Positions 16,525 to 25,247 are shown, numbered from the stretch's first letter. The stretch: DNA of 64,000 nucleotides from Streptomyces sp. NK15101 (GCF_020400725.1 NZ_JAINVG010000031.1:1-64000); one strand, 5' to 3'. Numbers and translations are program-made. The notes: generated by a model not told the origin, from the sequence alone.

Positions 16525-17241
16525 TCAGCGGCGCCGACGGGTCTTGCTCGTCCGGGCGGCCTTGGCCCGCTTGGCCGCGAACCGCACACCACCGGGGCTC
16601 TCGCCGACCTCCACCCGCACGACCGTGGACAACGGATCGACGATGCCCTCGCCCACCTGAAGCACCGAGGTCTCCACCACACCGAGCCGGGAGAGCGCGG
16701 CGCGAGCACCGTCGAGCTCCTCCTGCGCGGTGTCGCCCTTGAGCGCCAGCATCTCTCCGTACGGACGCAGCAGGGGAACGCCCCAGCCGGCCAGCCGGTC
16801 GAGCGGCGCCACGGCGCGGGCGGTCACCACGTGCACGGGCGTGATCTTGCCGAGCATCTCCTCCGCGCGACCCCGCACCACGGTCACGTGGTCGAGGCCG
16901 AGCAGCTCGACGACCTCCTGAAGGAAGTTCGTCCTGCGCAGGAGGGGCTCCAGGAGCGTGATCTTCAGATCGGGCCGGACCAGGGCCAGGGGGATGCCGG
17001 GCAGACCGGCGCCCGAACCCACGTCGCAGACGGTGACGCCCTCGGGGACGACCTCCGAGAGGACGGCGCAGTTCAGCAGGTGACGCTCCCAGAGACGCGG
17101 GACCTCGCGCGGGCCGATCAGACCGCGCTTCACGCCCGCGTCCGCGAGCAGCTCCGCGTACCGCACGGCCTCCGGGAAGTACTCGCCGAAGACTGTCCGC
17201 GCCTGCTCCGGCGCCTCGGGGAGCTCCGCTGCCTCCGTCAC
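16525..17241 (-). CDS. rsmG: 16S rRNA 7-methylguanosine methyltransferase (GidB)
   Basis: A 238-residue SAM-dependent methyltransferase. It has motif I VCDVGSGAGLPGIPLAL, the RLWERHLLNC segment and VVTARAVAPLDRL, all typical of RsmG, which methylates the N7 of G527 (E. coli numbering) of 16S rRNA. The start GTG 17241 follows GGAAGGA. The tail is strongly basic (KRAKAARTSKTRRRR). It lies between jag and parA as in other Streptomyces. Confidence 0.94.
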   Translation of the reverse strand: MTEAAELPEAPEQARTVFGEYFPEAVRYAELLADAGVKRGLIGPREVPRLWERHLLNCAVLSEVVPEGVTVCDVGSGAGLPGIPLALVRPDLKITLLEPLLRRTNFLQEVVELLGLDHVTVVRGRAEEMLGKITPVHVVTARAVAPLDRLAGWGVPLLRPYGEMLALKGDTAQEELDGARAALSRLGVVETSVLQVGEGIVDPLSTVVRVEVGESPGGVRFAAKRAKAARTSKTRRRR

Positions 17242-17315
17242 GGGAACCGTCCTTCCGTACCGCACGCCTCGCGTGCGAGCGCACTGTGGTGGCTGACTAT
17301 CAAGGCTGACAAAGA

Positions 17316-17345
17316 TCGGCCCCGCCTGCGAACAGACGGGGCCGA
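17316..17345 (-). terminator. Hairpin after jag
   Basis: Arms TCGGCCCCG (17316-17324) and its complement (17337-17345) lie just beyond the jag stop codon on the minus strand. Likely terminates the rpmH-jag operon before rsmG. Confidence 0.65.
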
Positions 17346-17359
17346 CACTACGTGAGGGG

Positions 17360-17872
17360 TCAGGCCGGGAGCACAACGACGAAGCGCTGCGGCTCCTCGC
17401 CCTCGGACTCGCTGCGCAGACCGGCGGCGGCGATCGCGTCGTGCACGACCTTGCGCTCGAACGGCGTCATCGGGTCCAGCTTGACCGGCTGGCCGGTGGA
17501 CTTCACCTCGGACGCGGCCTTGGCGCCCAGCTCGGCGAGCTCGGCGCGCTTCTTGGCCCGGAAGCCGGCGATGTCGAGCATCAGTCGGCTGCGGTCACCG
17601 GTCTCACGGTGCACGGCGAGCCTGGTCAGCTCCTGAAGCGCCTCCAGGACCTCGCCGTCGCGGCCCACGAGCTTCTGCAGGTCGCGGCTGCCGGAGTCGC
17701 TGATGATCGAGACCGCGGCCCGGTCCGCCTCGACGTCCATGTCGATGTCGCCGTCGAGGTCGGCGATGTCGAGCAGGCCCTCGAGGTAGTCAGCCGCGAT
17801 CTCACCCTCCTGCTCCAGGCGGGTCAGGGTGTCGCCACCCTCGGCGGCGGCGGAGGTGGTGCCTTCCGTCAC
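17360..17872 (-). CDS. jag: Jag/KhpB-like RNA-binding protein (KH and R3H)
   Basis: A 170-residue acidic protein. A KH domain (SGSRDLQKLVGRDGEVLEALQELTRL, about residues 60-85) is followed by an R3H domain (LDPMTPFERKVVHDAI, with the Arg/His pair). It binds RNA, and in Gram-positive bacteria it is linked to envelope regulation and lies in the yidC operon, as here. GTG start at 17872, 29 bases after the yidC stop. Confidence 0.92.
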   Translation of the reverse strand: MTEGTTSAAAEGGDTLTRLEQEGEIAADYLEGLLDIADLDGDIDMDVEADRAAVSIISDSGSRDLQKLVGRDGEVLEALQELTRLAVHRETGDRSRLMLDIAGFRAKKRAELAELGAKAASEVKSTGQPVKLDPMTPFERKVVHDAIAAAGLRSESEGEEPQRFVVVLPA

Positions 17873-17901
17873 GGATGGACTCCTTCTTGCTTCTGGGAGG
17901 C

Positions 17902-19209
17902 TTACTTCTTGGAGGACGGGTGCTTGGGCCGCTGCTGGCCCTTGCGCTGACCGGACTTGCCCTGGCGGTTGCCGCCCGAGGTGGCGCGGCTGCGGCCGGA
18001 GGACTGACCCTGCGTGTCGCCCTTGCCGGGGGTCTCCGGCTTCTTCTCCAGCGAGGTCTTGGGCTCGGCGTCCGAGCCGGCGTCCTCGGTGGCCTCCGCC
18101 GCCTCGTCGGCCTCGGAGCCCTTGGTCTGCTGGGCGGCGGCCTGACGCTGGGCCTTGGTCTGGCGCTTGGGCTGCTGGCGCCTGGCGGCGGCACCGCCCT
18201 CGGCCTCGGCCGCGATCGTGTCGCTCTTGATCACGGTGCCGTCCGCCTGGGCGGCGAAGCCGGCCTTGGAGAGGCCCGCGAAGAAGCGGCGCTCGTTCTC
18301 GTTGCGGTCGCTGCCCTTGGCGACGATCACCTTGACGACGCTCTTCCGGCGGCGGCCCTTGACCTCACCGCTGTGCGTGATGCTCTTCAGCAGGCGCTGG
18401 AGGTAGGCGTCCTGGGCCTTGCTACCGGGAGTCGGGTTCTGGTTGATCACGTACATCTGCTGACCCATGGTCCAGACGTTGGTGGTCAGCCAGTAGACGA
18501 GGACACCGACGGGGAAGTTGATGCCCATCACGGCGAAGATCACCGGGAAGATGTACATGAGCATCTTCTGCTGCTGCATGTACGGGGTCTTCACCGAGAG
18601 GTCGACGTTCTTCATCATCAGCTGGCGCTGGGTGAAGAACTGCGAGGCCGACATCAGGACGATCATGACCGCGGTGACGATGCGCACATCGGTGATCGAG
18701 GCGCCGAGGGCCTCGACCTTCTCCGCGCTGTCCGTGAACTTGGCGGCCAGCGGAGCACCGAAGATGTGGGCCTGACGGGCGCTGTCGAGCAGCGACTGGT
18801 TGATGACGCCGATCGTCTTGCCCTCGGCGATGTGCGAGAGCACCGAGTACAGGGCGAAGAAGAACGGCGACTGCGCCAGGATGGGAAGGCACGAGGAGAG
18901 CGGGTTGGTGCCCGTCTCCTTGTACAGCTTCATCATCTCTTCGGACTGACGCTGCTTGTCGCTCTTGTAGCGCTCCTGGATCGCCTTCATCTTCGGCTGG
19001 AGCGCCTGCATGTTCCGCGTCGACTTGATCTGCTTCACGAAGAGCGGGATCAGGCAGATGCGGATCAGCACCACGAGGGACACGATCGAAAGTCCCCAGG
19101 CCCAGCCCGTGTCAGGGCCGAAGATCGCCCCGTACATCTTGTGGAACTGGACGATCACCCATGAGACAGGTGTGGTGATGAAGCTGAAGAAATTGGCAAT
19201 CGTGTCCAC
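17902..19209 (-). CDS. yidC: Membrane protein insertase YidC/Oxa1
   Basis: A 435-residue protein with the Oxa1 core: TM1 near residue 10-30, the LVVLIRICLIPLFVKQIKSTRNM segment containing the conserved hydrophilic-groove Arg, a coiled cytoplasmic hairpin (KMKAIQERYKSDKQRQSEE), three further TM helices (including MYIFPVIFAVMGINFPVGVLVYW), and a long basic, Gln/Lys-rich C-terminal tail. It inserts membrane proteins with or without SecYEG. GTG start at 19209, three bases after the yidD stop. Confidence 0.95.
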   Translation of the reverse strand: MDTIANFFSFITTPVSWVIVQFHKMYGAIFGPDTGWAWGLSIVSLVVLIRICLIPLFVKQIKSTRNMQALQPKMKAIQERYKSDKQRQSEEMMKLYKETGTNPLSSCLPILAQSPFFFALYSVLSHIAEGKTIGVINQSLLDSARQAHIFGAPLAAKFTDSAEKVEALGASITDVRIVTAVMIVLMSASQFFTQRQLMMKNVDLSVKTPYMQQQKMLMYIFPVIFAVMGINFPVGVLVYWLTTNVWTMGQQMYVINQNPTPGSKAQDAYLQRLLKSITHSGEVKGRRRKSVVKVIVAKGSDRNENERRFFAGLSKAGFAAQADGTVIKSDTIAAEAEGGAAARRQQPKRQTKAQRQAAAQQTKGSEADEAAEATEDAGSDAEPKTSLEKKPETPGKGDTQGQSSGRSRATSGGNRQGKSGQRKGQQRPKHPSSKK

Positions 19210-19212
19210 TAA

Positions 19213-19539
19213 TCAGGCTCCTTGAGCATTGGGCGAGGTCTCGGCGGCCGGGCTCGTCTCGGTGGGGGACCCGCCCTCGTCACCGCGCAGCGCGTTCCGC
19301 AGCATCTCGTGCCAGCGGGGGCGCTTGCGCGGGGGGACGTGATCCACGCCGCCGGGCGACCACGGGTTGCACCGCAGGAGGCGCCAGGCGGTCAGGGCCG
19401 TGCCCTTGATCGCGCCATGCCGGTCGATGGCCGTGAATCCGTAGTGGGAACACGACGGGTAGTACCGGCAGACGGGGCCCAGAAGAGGGCTGATCGTCCA
19501 CTGGTACAGCTTGATGAGAGCCAGCAGCGGGTACTTCAT
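19213..19539 (-). CDS. yidD: Membrane protein insertion efficiency factor YidD
   Basis: A 108-residue protein with the complete YidD signature: LYQWTISPLLGPVCRYYPSC, SHYGFTAIDRHG and the CNPWSPGG motif. It is amphipathic and acts near YidC at the membrane. The start overlaps the rnpA stop by four bases (ATGA). Confidence 0.95.
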   Translation of the reverse strand: MKYPLLALIKLYQWTISPLLGPVCRYYPSCSHYGFTAIDRHGAIKGTALTAWRLLRCNPWSPGGVDHVPPRKRPRWHEMLRNALRGDEGGSPTETSPAAETSPNAQGA

Positions 19540-19907
19540 CGCGTGCCCCCTCCCAGCAGCCGCTGGAGAGCGGCGTCCAGGTCTCGGGCCAGCTGTGCGT
19601 GGTCGGCGTCGCCGGCTCCGGGCAACGCCCGTACGACCACCAGGCTACCGGGGGGCAGCGCGGCAATGCGGTCACGGACGAGATGGCGCAGGCGTCGCTT
19701 CACCTGGTTGCGTACCACCGCACCGCCCACGGCCTTGCTCACGACGAAACCCGCACGCGTCGGGGGAGCGCTCTCCCCAGGCGCGTGCGGGTCCGTTGCA
19801 CCGCTGCGTAGGTGGACGACGAGGAGCGGGCGACCGGCCCGGCGACCTCGGCGTACCGCGGTTGCGAAGTCCTCGCGCCGCCTCAGCCGATTCTCGGTAG
19901 GCAGCAC
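19536..19907 (-). CDS. rnpA: Ribonuclease P protein component
   Basis: A 123-residue basic protein with the RNR motif AVVRNQVKRRLRHLVR (about residues 62-77) and the N-terminal NRLRRREDFATAVRRG. It assists the RNase P RNA in 5' maturation of tRNA. GTG start at 19907. Overlaps yidD. Confidence 0.94.
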   Translation of the reverse strand: MLPTENRLRRREDFATAVRRGRRAGRPLLVVHLRSGATDPHAPGESAPPTRAGFVVSKAVGGAVVRNQVKRRLRHLVRDRIAALPPGSLVVVRALPGAGDADHAQLARDLDAALQRLLGGGTR

Positions 19908-19928
19908 GTCATGACCTGTTTAAGTGGA

Positions 19929-20066
19929 TCAGGCGGACAGGCTCGCGCGACCCTTGGCACGGCGGTTCGCCAGGATGGCGCGGCCGGCACGGGTGCGCAT
20001 GCGCAGGCGGAAGCCGTGGGTCTTCGCGCGACGACGGTTGTTCGGCTGGAAGGTGCGCTTGCTCAC
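19929..20066 (-). CDS. rpmH: 50S ribosomal protein L34
   Basis: A 45-residue, very basic protein starting MSKRTFQPNNRRRAKTHGF and ending in RAKGRASLSA, the full L34 sequence pattern. The GTG start is at 20066 and the TGA at 19929-19931. It is the first gene of the rpmH-rnpA-yidD-yidC-jag operon, divergent from dnaA. Confidence 0.95.
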   Translation of the reverse strand: MSKRTFQPNNRRRAKTHGFRLRMRTRAGRAILANRRAKGRASLSA

Positions 20067-20464
20067 TCGGGGGCTCCAGAAATGATTCGTAGATGGCGGG
20101 ACATCGCCTGGCTGTCACCGTGCGCCCACGAGTAGCTCGCAATACGCCCGAGTGCACCGCTTCACGATCATTGACCATGATCTTTGCCCATCGGAGGCAG
20201 GCGGCAGCAGCCATCGACAACTCGACCTGGTTACGGTACGCGCGGCTACGCCATCCGGTCAAACCGACCTGTCGGCACCCCCCATTGTGCACAGGCTGTG
20301 GACAACAACTTGAACCGCGTCATCCGCCCCGACTACCGTGGACGACCTCCACAATCTTTATTCCGTTCTGTCCTCACCTGTCCTCGACGGACCCGTCCTC
20401 ATGGACTTCGACCCACTGTCCCCGTGCACCACACCATCGTGGGACCTGCGAGAAAGCGTGCCCT
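20067..20464. promoter_or_regulatory. Divergent rpmH/dnaA promoter region
   Basis: This 398-bp gap holds no gene. It must carry the rpmH promoter (minus strand) and the dnaA promoter (plus strand). A perfect DnaA box lies at 20297-20305 and an AT-richer stretch (CTTTATTCCGTTC) near 20356-20368. I did not find convincing -35/-10 pairs by eye. Confidence 0.7.
20297..20305 (-). promoter_or_regulatory. DnaA box in the dnaA promoter
   Basis: TGTGGACAA, the exact complement of the Streptomyces box TTGTCCACA, 160 bases before the dnaA start. Consistent with DnaA autoregulation. Confidence 0.75.
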
Positions 20465-22249
20465 GTGGCTGACGTACCTGCCGATCTTGCCGCAGTGTGG
20501 CCACGCGTCCTCGAGCAGCTCCTCGCCGAGGGACAGCAGGGGATCGAGCCCAAGGACAAACAGTGGATCGAGCGCTGCCAGCCGCTCGCCCTGGTCGCGG
20601 ACACGGCCCTGCTCGCCGTGCCCAACGAGTGGGGCAAGCGGGTCCTGGAGGGCCGGCTCGCCCCGTTGATCAGCGAGAACCTGAGCCGTGAGTGCGGCCG
20701 CCCGATCCGGATCGCGATCACCGTCGACGACTCCGTCGGCGAGCCGACCCCGCCGGCGCCCCTGGTGCAGCAGCCGCAGCAGTCCCGCTACGACGAGCGC
20801 GCACAGCCCGAGCCGTACGAGAAGTACGAGGGCTACGGCCACCGGCCGATGCCCGACGACGGGCTGCCCACCGCACGCCCCGCCTACCCGGACTACCAGC
20901 AGCAGCGGCCCGACCCCGGAGCCTGGCCGCGCACCCAGGAGGACCTCTCCTGGCAGCAGCCGCGGCTCGGCGGCTACCAGGAGCGCGCCCCGTACACCGG
21001 CCCGGAGCAGTCCCGGCAGACCCGCTACGACGAGCCGGCCCGCGGCTACGAGCAGCAGCGGCCCGAGCGCGCCGAGCTGCCCGACCCGCAGAACCACGGC
21101 CCGCGTCCCGGCCCCCGCCCCGGCGGCGTCCCGGTCCCCGGTCCGGGCGGTGTGCCGGGCGGCGGCCACGGCTCGCCGTCCTCCTCCGGGCAGGGCGCCG
21201 GCGCTCCGGGCGAGCAGCACGCGCGGCTGAACCCCAAATACCTCTTCGACACGTTCGTCATCGGTTCATCGAACCGGTTCGCGCACGCGGCCGCCGTCGC
21301 GGTGGCCGAGGCGCCGGCGAAGGCGTACAACCCGCTCTTCATCTACGGGGAGTCGGGCCTCGGCAAGACCCATCTGCTGCACGCGATCGGACACTACGCG
21401 CGGAGCCTCTACCCGGGCACGCGCGTGCGCTACGTGAGCTCCGAGGAGTTCACCAACGAGTTCATCAACTCGATCCGCGACGGCAAGGGAGACGCCTTCC
21501 GCAAGCGCTACCGCGACGTGGACATCCTGCTCGTCGACGACATCCAGTTCCTGGCGAGCAAGGAGTCGACGCAGGAGGAGTTCTTCCACACCTTCAACAC
21601 CCTGCACAACGCGAACAAGCAGATCGTGCTCTCCTCGGACCGGCCGCCCAAGCAGCTGGTCACCCTGGAGGACCGGCTCCGCAACCGCTTCGAGTGGGGC
21701 CTCACCACCGACGTGCAGCCGCCGGAGCTGGAGACCCGCATCGCGATCCTCCGCAAGAAGGCGGTGCAGGAACAGCTCAACGCCCCGCCGGAGGTACTGG
21801 AGTTCATCGCCTCCCGGATCTCGCGGAACATCCGTGAGCTGGAGGGCGCGCTGATCCGGGTGACGGCCTTCGCGAGCCTCAACCGGCAGCCGGTGGACCT
21901 CGGACTCACCGAGATCGTCCTCAAGGACCTGATCCCCGGCGGTGAGGACAGCTCGCCGGAGATCACGGCCCCCGCGATCATGGCGGCCACGGCCGACTAC
22001 TTCGGGCTGACGGTGGAGGACCTCTGTGGATCCTCGCGCAGCCGCGTCCTGGTGACGGCCCGGCAGATCGCCATGTACCTGTGCCGTGAGCTCACGGACC
22101 TGTCGCTGCCGAAGATCGGCGCGCAGTTCGGCGGCCGCGACCACACGACGGTGATGCACGCGGACCGGAAGATCCGTGCCCTGATGGCGGAGCGGCGCTC
22201 CATCTACAACCAGGTCACCGAGCTCACCAACCGCATCAAGAACGGCTGA
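20465..22249 (+). CDS. dnaA: Chromosomal replication initiator DnaA
   Basis: A 594-residue protein, long because of a Pro/Gln/Tyr-rich domain II (about residues 95-255), as in other Streptomyces. Domain I is at the N-terminus (VADVPADLAAVWPRVLEQLL). Domain III has Walker A GESGLGKTH (Lys301), Walker B ILLVDDIQFL and the arginine-finger region RLRNRFEWGL. Domain IV has the box-binding signature GGRDHTTVMHADRKI. It binds the boxes in the downstream oriC and opens the duplex. GTG 20465 gives the conserved start. The ribosome-binding site is weak. Confidence 0.97.
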   Translation: MADVPADLAAVWPRVLEQLLAEGQQGIEPKDKQWIERCQPLALVADTALLAVPNEWGKRVLEGRLAPLISENLSRECGRPIRIAITVDDSVGEPTPPAPLVQQPQQSRYDERAQPEPYEKYEGYGHRPMPDDGLPTARPAYPDYQQQRPDPGAWPRTQEDLSWQQPRLGGYQERAPYTGPEQSRQTRYDEPARGYEQQRPERAELPDPQNHGPRPGPRPGGVPVPGPGGVPGGGHGSPSSSGQGAGAPGEQHARLNPKYLFDTFVIGSSNRFAHAAAVAVAEAPAKAYNPLFIYGESGLGKTHLLHAIGHYARSLYPGTRVRYVSSEEFTNEFINSIRDGKGDAFRKRYRDVDILLVDDIQFLASKESTQEEFFHTFNTLHNANKQIVLSSDRPPKQLVTLEDRLRNRFEWGLTTDVQPPELETRIAILRKKAVQEQLNAPPEVLEFIASRISRNIRELEGALIRVTAFASLNRQPVDLGLTEIVLKDLIPGGEDSSPEITAPAIMAATADYFGLTVEDLCGSSRSRVLVTARQIAMYLCRELTDLSLPKIGAQFGGRDHTTVMHADRKIRALMAERRSIYNQVTELTNRIKNG

Positions 22250-22271
22250 CGCCGGGCCTCCGGGCCTCCAG

Positions 22272-22299
22272 GGCGCCCAGGGACACCTCCCTGGGCGCC
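22272..22299 (+). terminator. dnaA terminator
   Basis: Perfect 12-bp arms (GGCGCCCAGGGA and its complement) around a CACC loop, followed by TTTCG, 22 bases after the dnaA stop. Confidence 0.8.
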
Positions 22300-22449
22300 T
22301 TTCGCCGTTCCCGGAGGCGCCTTCGACCGTTCTCGAAGGCGCCGTCTACCGCTTCCGGGAGCACCGTTCACCGCTTCCGAGAGCACCGTCCACCGCTTCC
22401 GGGGGCGCCCTTCGCGGCTTCTGGGGACGCTCTTCGCGGCTGCCGCCGT
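22295..22449. repeat. 22-bp tandem repeat between dnaA and oriC
   Basis: About seven degenerate units of 22 bp (one of 23) start at 22295, 22317, 22339, 22362, 22384, 22406 and 22428. A typical unit is CACCGTTCACCGCTTCCGAG plus two bases. The array begins in the dnaA terminator and stops 46 bp before the first DnaA box. Confidence 0.75.
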
Positions 22450-23100
22450 CCCCAGCCGACCCGAGCCTGTTCGATTACCGCGTTCCGGTGGCAGGTTCTC
22501 CACAGATTGCGGGATGATCACCCGTCCACAGGGTGGGGACTGTCGAGTTATCCGGATTGTGTCCACAGGGCTGCCTGGTGACAGGTCATCACGGCAGGTC
22601 AGACCCTTGTGGAATTGTTGGCAAACGATTTCCACAGGCTGTGGATGAATCCTTCGTCCACAGGGCGGCTCGAGGGTTGTCCACCGGCCGCCCACAGGGA
22701 GGAGTCGGTTGCCCACAGCTTCTCCACACCGCTGTCCACTGTTCGGCAACGAAACACGTCTGCTCACTGAGACGAGTGAAAGCGGTCACACCAAGGGAGA
22801 CGTTTGGGCTGTGGGGAACCTGGGGAAAGCTGGGGACAGCACTGGGGAGAACTCCCCGTGGCCTGTGTACCGGCTGTGCAGAACTTTCGAGTGTCCACAG
22901 AGACCCCTGGTTGTCCACGGGCTCCGCCCACAGGTCCGGTGGACAAAAAACTGGGCTTGACCTGGGGAAACGACGTTATCCACGGTTTCCACAGGCCCTA
23001 CTACTACTCCCACATAGAGTTAGCCCGGAATTCGCTTCGAAGTGGGACCTGTGCACAACTCGGCGCCGGAGCTCCGTCGCGCTCTCGTCTCGACTTGACC
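22450..23100. other. oriC: Replication origin oriC
   Basis: The dnaA-dnaN gap carries about 16 DnaA-box-like 9-mers (consensus TTGTCCACA, most with one or two mismatches). Plus-strand boxes start near 22496, 22522, 22559, 22628, 22654, 22677, 22709, 22720, 22732, 22891, 22911, 22976 and 22985. Minus-strand boxes are near 22640, 22810 and 22938. A box-poor stretch with GGGGA runs (about 22741-22880) separates two box clusters. The layout matches Streptomyces origins, which have many low-affinity boxes. No ORF here looks coding. Confidence 0.93.
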
Positions 23101-23184
23101 CCGAGCAGCACCGAGTGTCGGTGGCGTGCGTCAGACTGGTTCCCGCAGTCGACGAAGAGCCAGCAACAGCAGGAGGCGGTTCCG

Positions 23185-24315
23185 GTGAAGATCCGGGTGG
23201 AGCGCGATGTACTCGCGGAGGCGGTGGCCTGGGTGGCCCGCAGCCTTCCGGCCCGTCCGCCGGCGCCCGTGCTCGCGGGCCTTCTCCTGAAGGCCGAGGA
23301 CGGCGCCCTGAGCTTCTCGAGCTTCGACTACGAGGTCTCGGCGCGGGTCTCGGTCGAGGCCGAGGTGGAGGAGGACGGCACCGTCCTCGTCTCCGGCCGG
23401 CTGCTCGCCGACATCTGCCGCGCCCTCCCCAACCGTCCCGTGGAGATTTCCACAGACGGTGTACGGGCGACCGTGGTCTGCGGCTCCTCCCGCTTCACTC
23501 TCCACACCCTGCCTGTGGAGGAGTACCCGGCGCTGCCGGAGATGCCCACCGCGACCGGCACCGTCCCCGGCGAGGTCTTCGCCTCCGCCGCCGCGCAGGT
23601 GGCCATCGCGGCCGGCCGTGACGACACGCTGCCCGTCCTCACCGGCGTGCGCATCGAGATCGAGGGCGACACGGTCACCCTGGCCTCCACCGACCGCTAC
23701 CGCTTCGCGGTCCGCGAGTTCCTGTGGAAGCCGGAGTCCCCGGACGCCTCCGCGGTCGCCCTGGTGCCCGCGAAGACCCTCCTGGACACGGCCAAGGCGC
23801 TCACCAGCGGCGACACGGTGACCCTGGCGCTCTCGGGCTCCGGCAAGGGCGAGGGCCTCATCGGCTTCGAGGGCGCGGGCCGCCGCACCACCACCCGCCT
23901 CCTGGAGGGCGACCTCCCGAAGTACCGGACGCTCTTCCCCACCGAGTTCAACTCGGTCGCGGTGATCGAGACCGCCCCCTTCGTGGAGGCCGTGAAGCGT
24001 GTGGCCCTGGTCGCCGAGCGCAACACCCCGGTCCGCCTGAGCTTCGAGCAGGGCGTGCTGATCCTGGAGGCCGGCTCCAGCGACGATGCACAGGCTGTGG
24101 AGCGCGTGGACGCGCAGCTGGACGGCGACGACATCTCGATCGCCTTCAACCCGACCTTCCTGCTGGACGGCCTGAGCGCGATCGACTCCCCGGTCGCCCA
24201 GCTCTCCTTCACGACCTCCACGAAGCCGGCGCTGCTGAGCGGCAAGCCCGCGCTCGACGCGGAGGCGGACGAGGCCTACAAGTACCTGATCATGCCGGTG
24301 CGGCTCTCCGGCTGA
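23185..24315 (+). CDS. dnaN: DNA polymerase III beta sliding clamp
   Basis: A 376-residue clamp with three repeated clamp folds: VKIRVERDVLAEAVAWVARSL at the start, LPVLTGVRIEIEGDTVTLASTDRYRFAVRE in the middle and the C-terminal YKYLIMPVRLSG. GTG 23185 lies eight bases after AGGAGG. It encircles DNA and tethers polymerase III. Gene and upstream oriC are intact. The unusual part is what follows: gnd is cut off. Confidence 0.97.
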   Translation: MKIRVERDVLAEAVAWVARSLPARPPAPVLAGLLLKAEDGALSFSSFDYEVSARVSVEAEVEEDGTVLVSGRLLADICRALPNRPVEISTDGVRATVVCGSSRFTLHTLPVEEYPALPEMPTATGTVPGEVFASAAAQVAIAAGRDDTLPVLTGVRIEIEGDTVTLASTDRYRFAVREFLWKPESPDASAVALVPAKTLLDTAKALTSGDTVTLALSGSGKGEGLIGFEGAGRRTTTRLLEGDLPKYRTLFPTEFNSVAVIETAPFVEAVKRVALVAERNTPVRLSFEQGVLILEAGSSDDAQAVERVDAQLDGDDISIAFNPTFLLDGLSAIDSPVAQLSFTTSTKPALLSGKPALDAEADEAYKYLIMPVRLSG

Positions 24316-24424
24316 CGCTCCTCCCGGGGGCGTCGCCTGAGCGGCTGACCCCACAGGTGTGCACCCGGGTGCGGGCGTAGGCTCGGACCCGGGTAAACCG
24401 CACACGACGCTTAAGGAATCTCTG

Positions 24425-24556
24425 ATGGAGCTTGGTCTCGTCGGTCTCGGCAAGATGGGCGGCAACATGCGTGAGCGCATTCGCCGCGCAGGCCACACCG
24501 TCATCGGATACGACCGCAACCCGGCGCCGGCCCGGGGCCACGTCCCCGGCCGGTGA
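24425..24556 (+). pseudogene. gnd: 6-phosphogluconate dehydrogenase, 5' fragment
   Basis: An intact ribosome-binding site (AAGGA) and ATG lead into MELGLVGLGKMGGNMRERIR and a further dozen residues to the NP near codon 33, the NADP-binding start of a Gnd protein normally several hundred residues long. Homology stops at about 24523. The last codons (APARGHVPGR, then TGA) look like unrelated GC-rich sequence. In Streptomyces intact gnd follows dnaN and precedes recF and gyrB-gyrA. None of these is in the rest of the window. The 24557-24773 stretch holds nothing recognisable. Confidence 0.85.
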
Positions 24557-24773
24557 GGCGGTCCCGCGGCTCGTGGACCTGCGCCTCGCCACGGGCGCGG
24601 GGAGGGGTGGGGGTACGCGGACCTTCCGGAGGGCGGCACCGCATGGCGGCGGTCGACGGCACGGTCGACGCGCCGGCACGGCCGACGGGCGCGGGCACCG
24701 GCGACGGTACGGCCGACGTGCGACGGTGTCGCGGCCGCCGACAGCTGTCGGCGGCGCTCGGACGGGCGACGGC

Positions 24774-25247
24774 TCAGGCCGGTACCGGGCCGTTCGGGGC
24801 CTGCGTCGCGGGCGGCGGAGCGGCGGGCGCGCCCAGCGGGGGCGCGGGGTGCTCCGGCGGGGCCGGCTGGTGGACGAGACGGAACCGGTGGTGCTCCCGG
24901 CCGAGCACCCGCCCGGTGGAGTCGGTGAAGCGGCCCGTGACCTCGTAGACGCCGCAGTTCGCCCGCCCGACGGGCAGCCGCTCGGGCGGCAGGTGGACCT
25001 CGTACGGCCCGCCCTCCCGGTATCCGCCGAGCGTGGTCCTGGCGGTGCCGACCACCCTCCCGGCGTATCTGCGGGTCTCCTCGAAGACCAGTCCGTCGAT
25101 CGCCTCGCCCACGCGGAAGGCGAGGGCGACGCTCATCGTCCCGCCCTCCGGGACCTCGACGGGGTCGCCGTCCCCGTCCAGGGGGAGCACGGCCGTCCCC
25201 CGCTCCTCCTGGGCCAGGCTCACGCGCATCAGCTCGAAGGGTGACAT
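24774..25247 (-). CDS. RhoGDI-fold protein
   Basis: A 157-residue protein resembling the immunoglobulin-like domain of Rho GDP-dissociation inhibitors along most of its length. Matching stretches are the N-terminal strand (FELMRVSLAQ), VPEGGTMSVALAFRVGEAIDGL, the ETRRYAGRVV strand, TLGGYREGGPYEVHLPPERL and YEVTGRFTDSTGRVL. The tail is Pro/Ala-rich. It starts seven bases after the stop of a universal stress protein gene, so the two are probably one operon. No Rho-type GTPase is expected in this organism, so the ligand is unknown. The assignment is by eye and moderately confident. Confidence 0.62.
   Translation of the reverse strand: MSPFELMRVSLAQEERGTAVLPLDGDGDPVEVPEGGTMSVALAFRVGEAIDGLVFEETRRYAGRVVGTARTTLGGYREGGPYEVHLPPERLPVGRANCGVYEVTGRFTDSTGRVLGREHHRFRLVHQPAPPEHPAPPLGAPAAPPPATQAPNGPVPA

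Noticed and set aside
20093..20464. Upstream extension of the dnaA frame
   Set aside because: It would translate the rpmH-dnaA promoter region including the DnaA box. DnaA conservation begins at GTG 20465.
22490..23100. Several short open frames in the oriC gap
   Set aside because: They are composed of DnaA-box sequence, have no ribosome sites and resemble no protein family.
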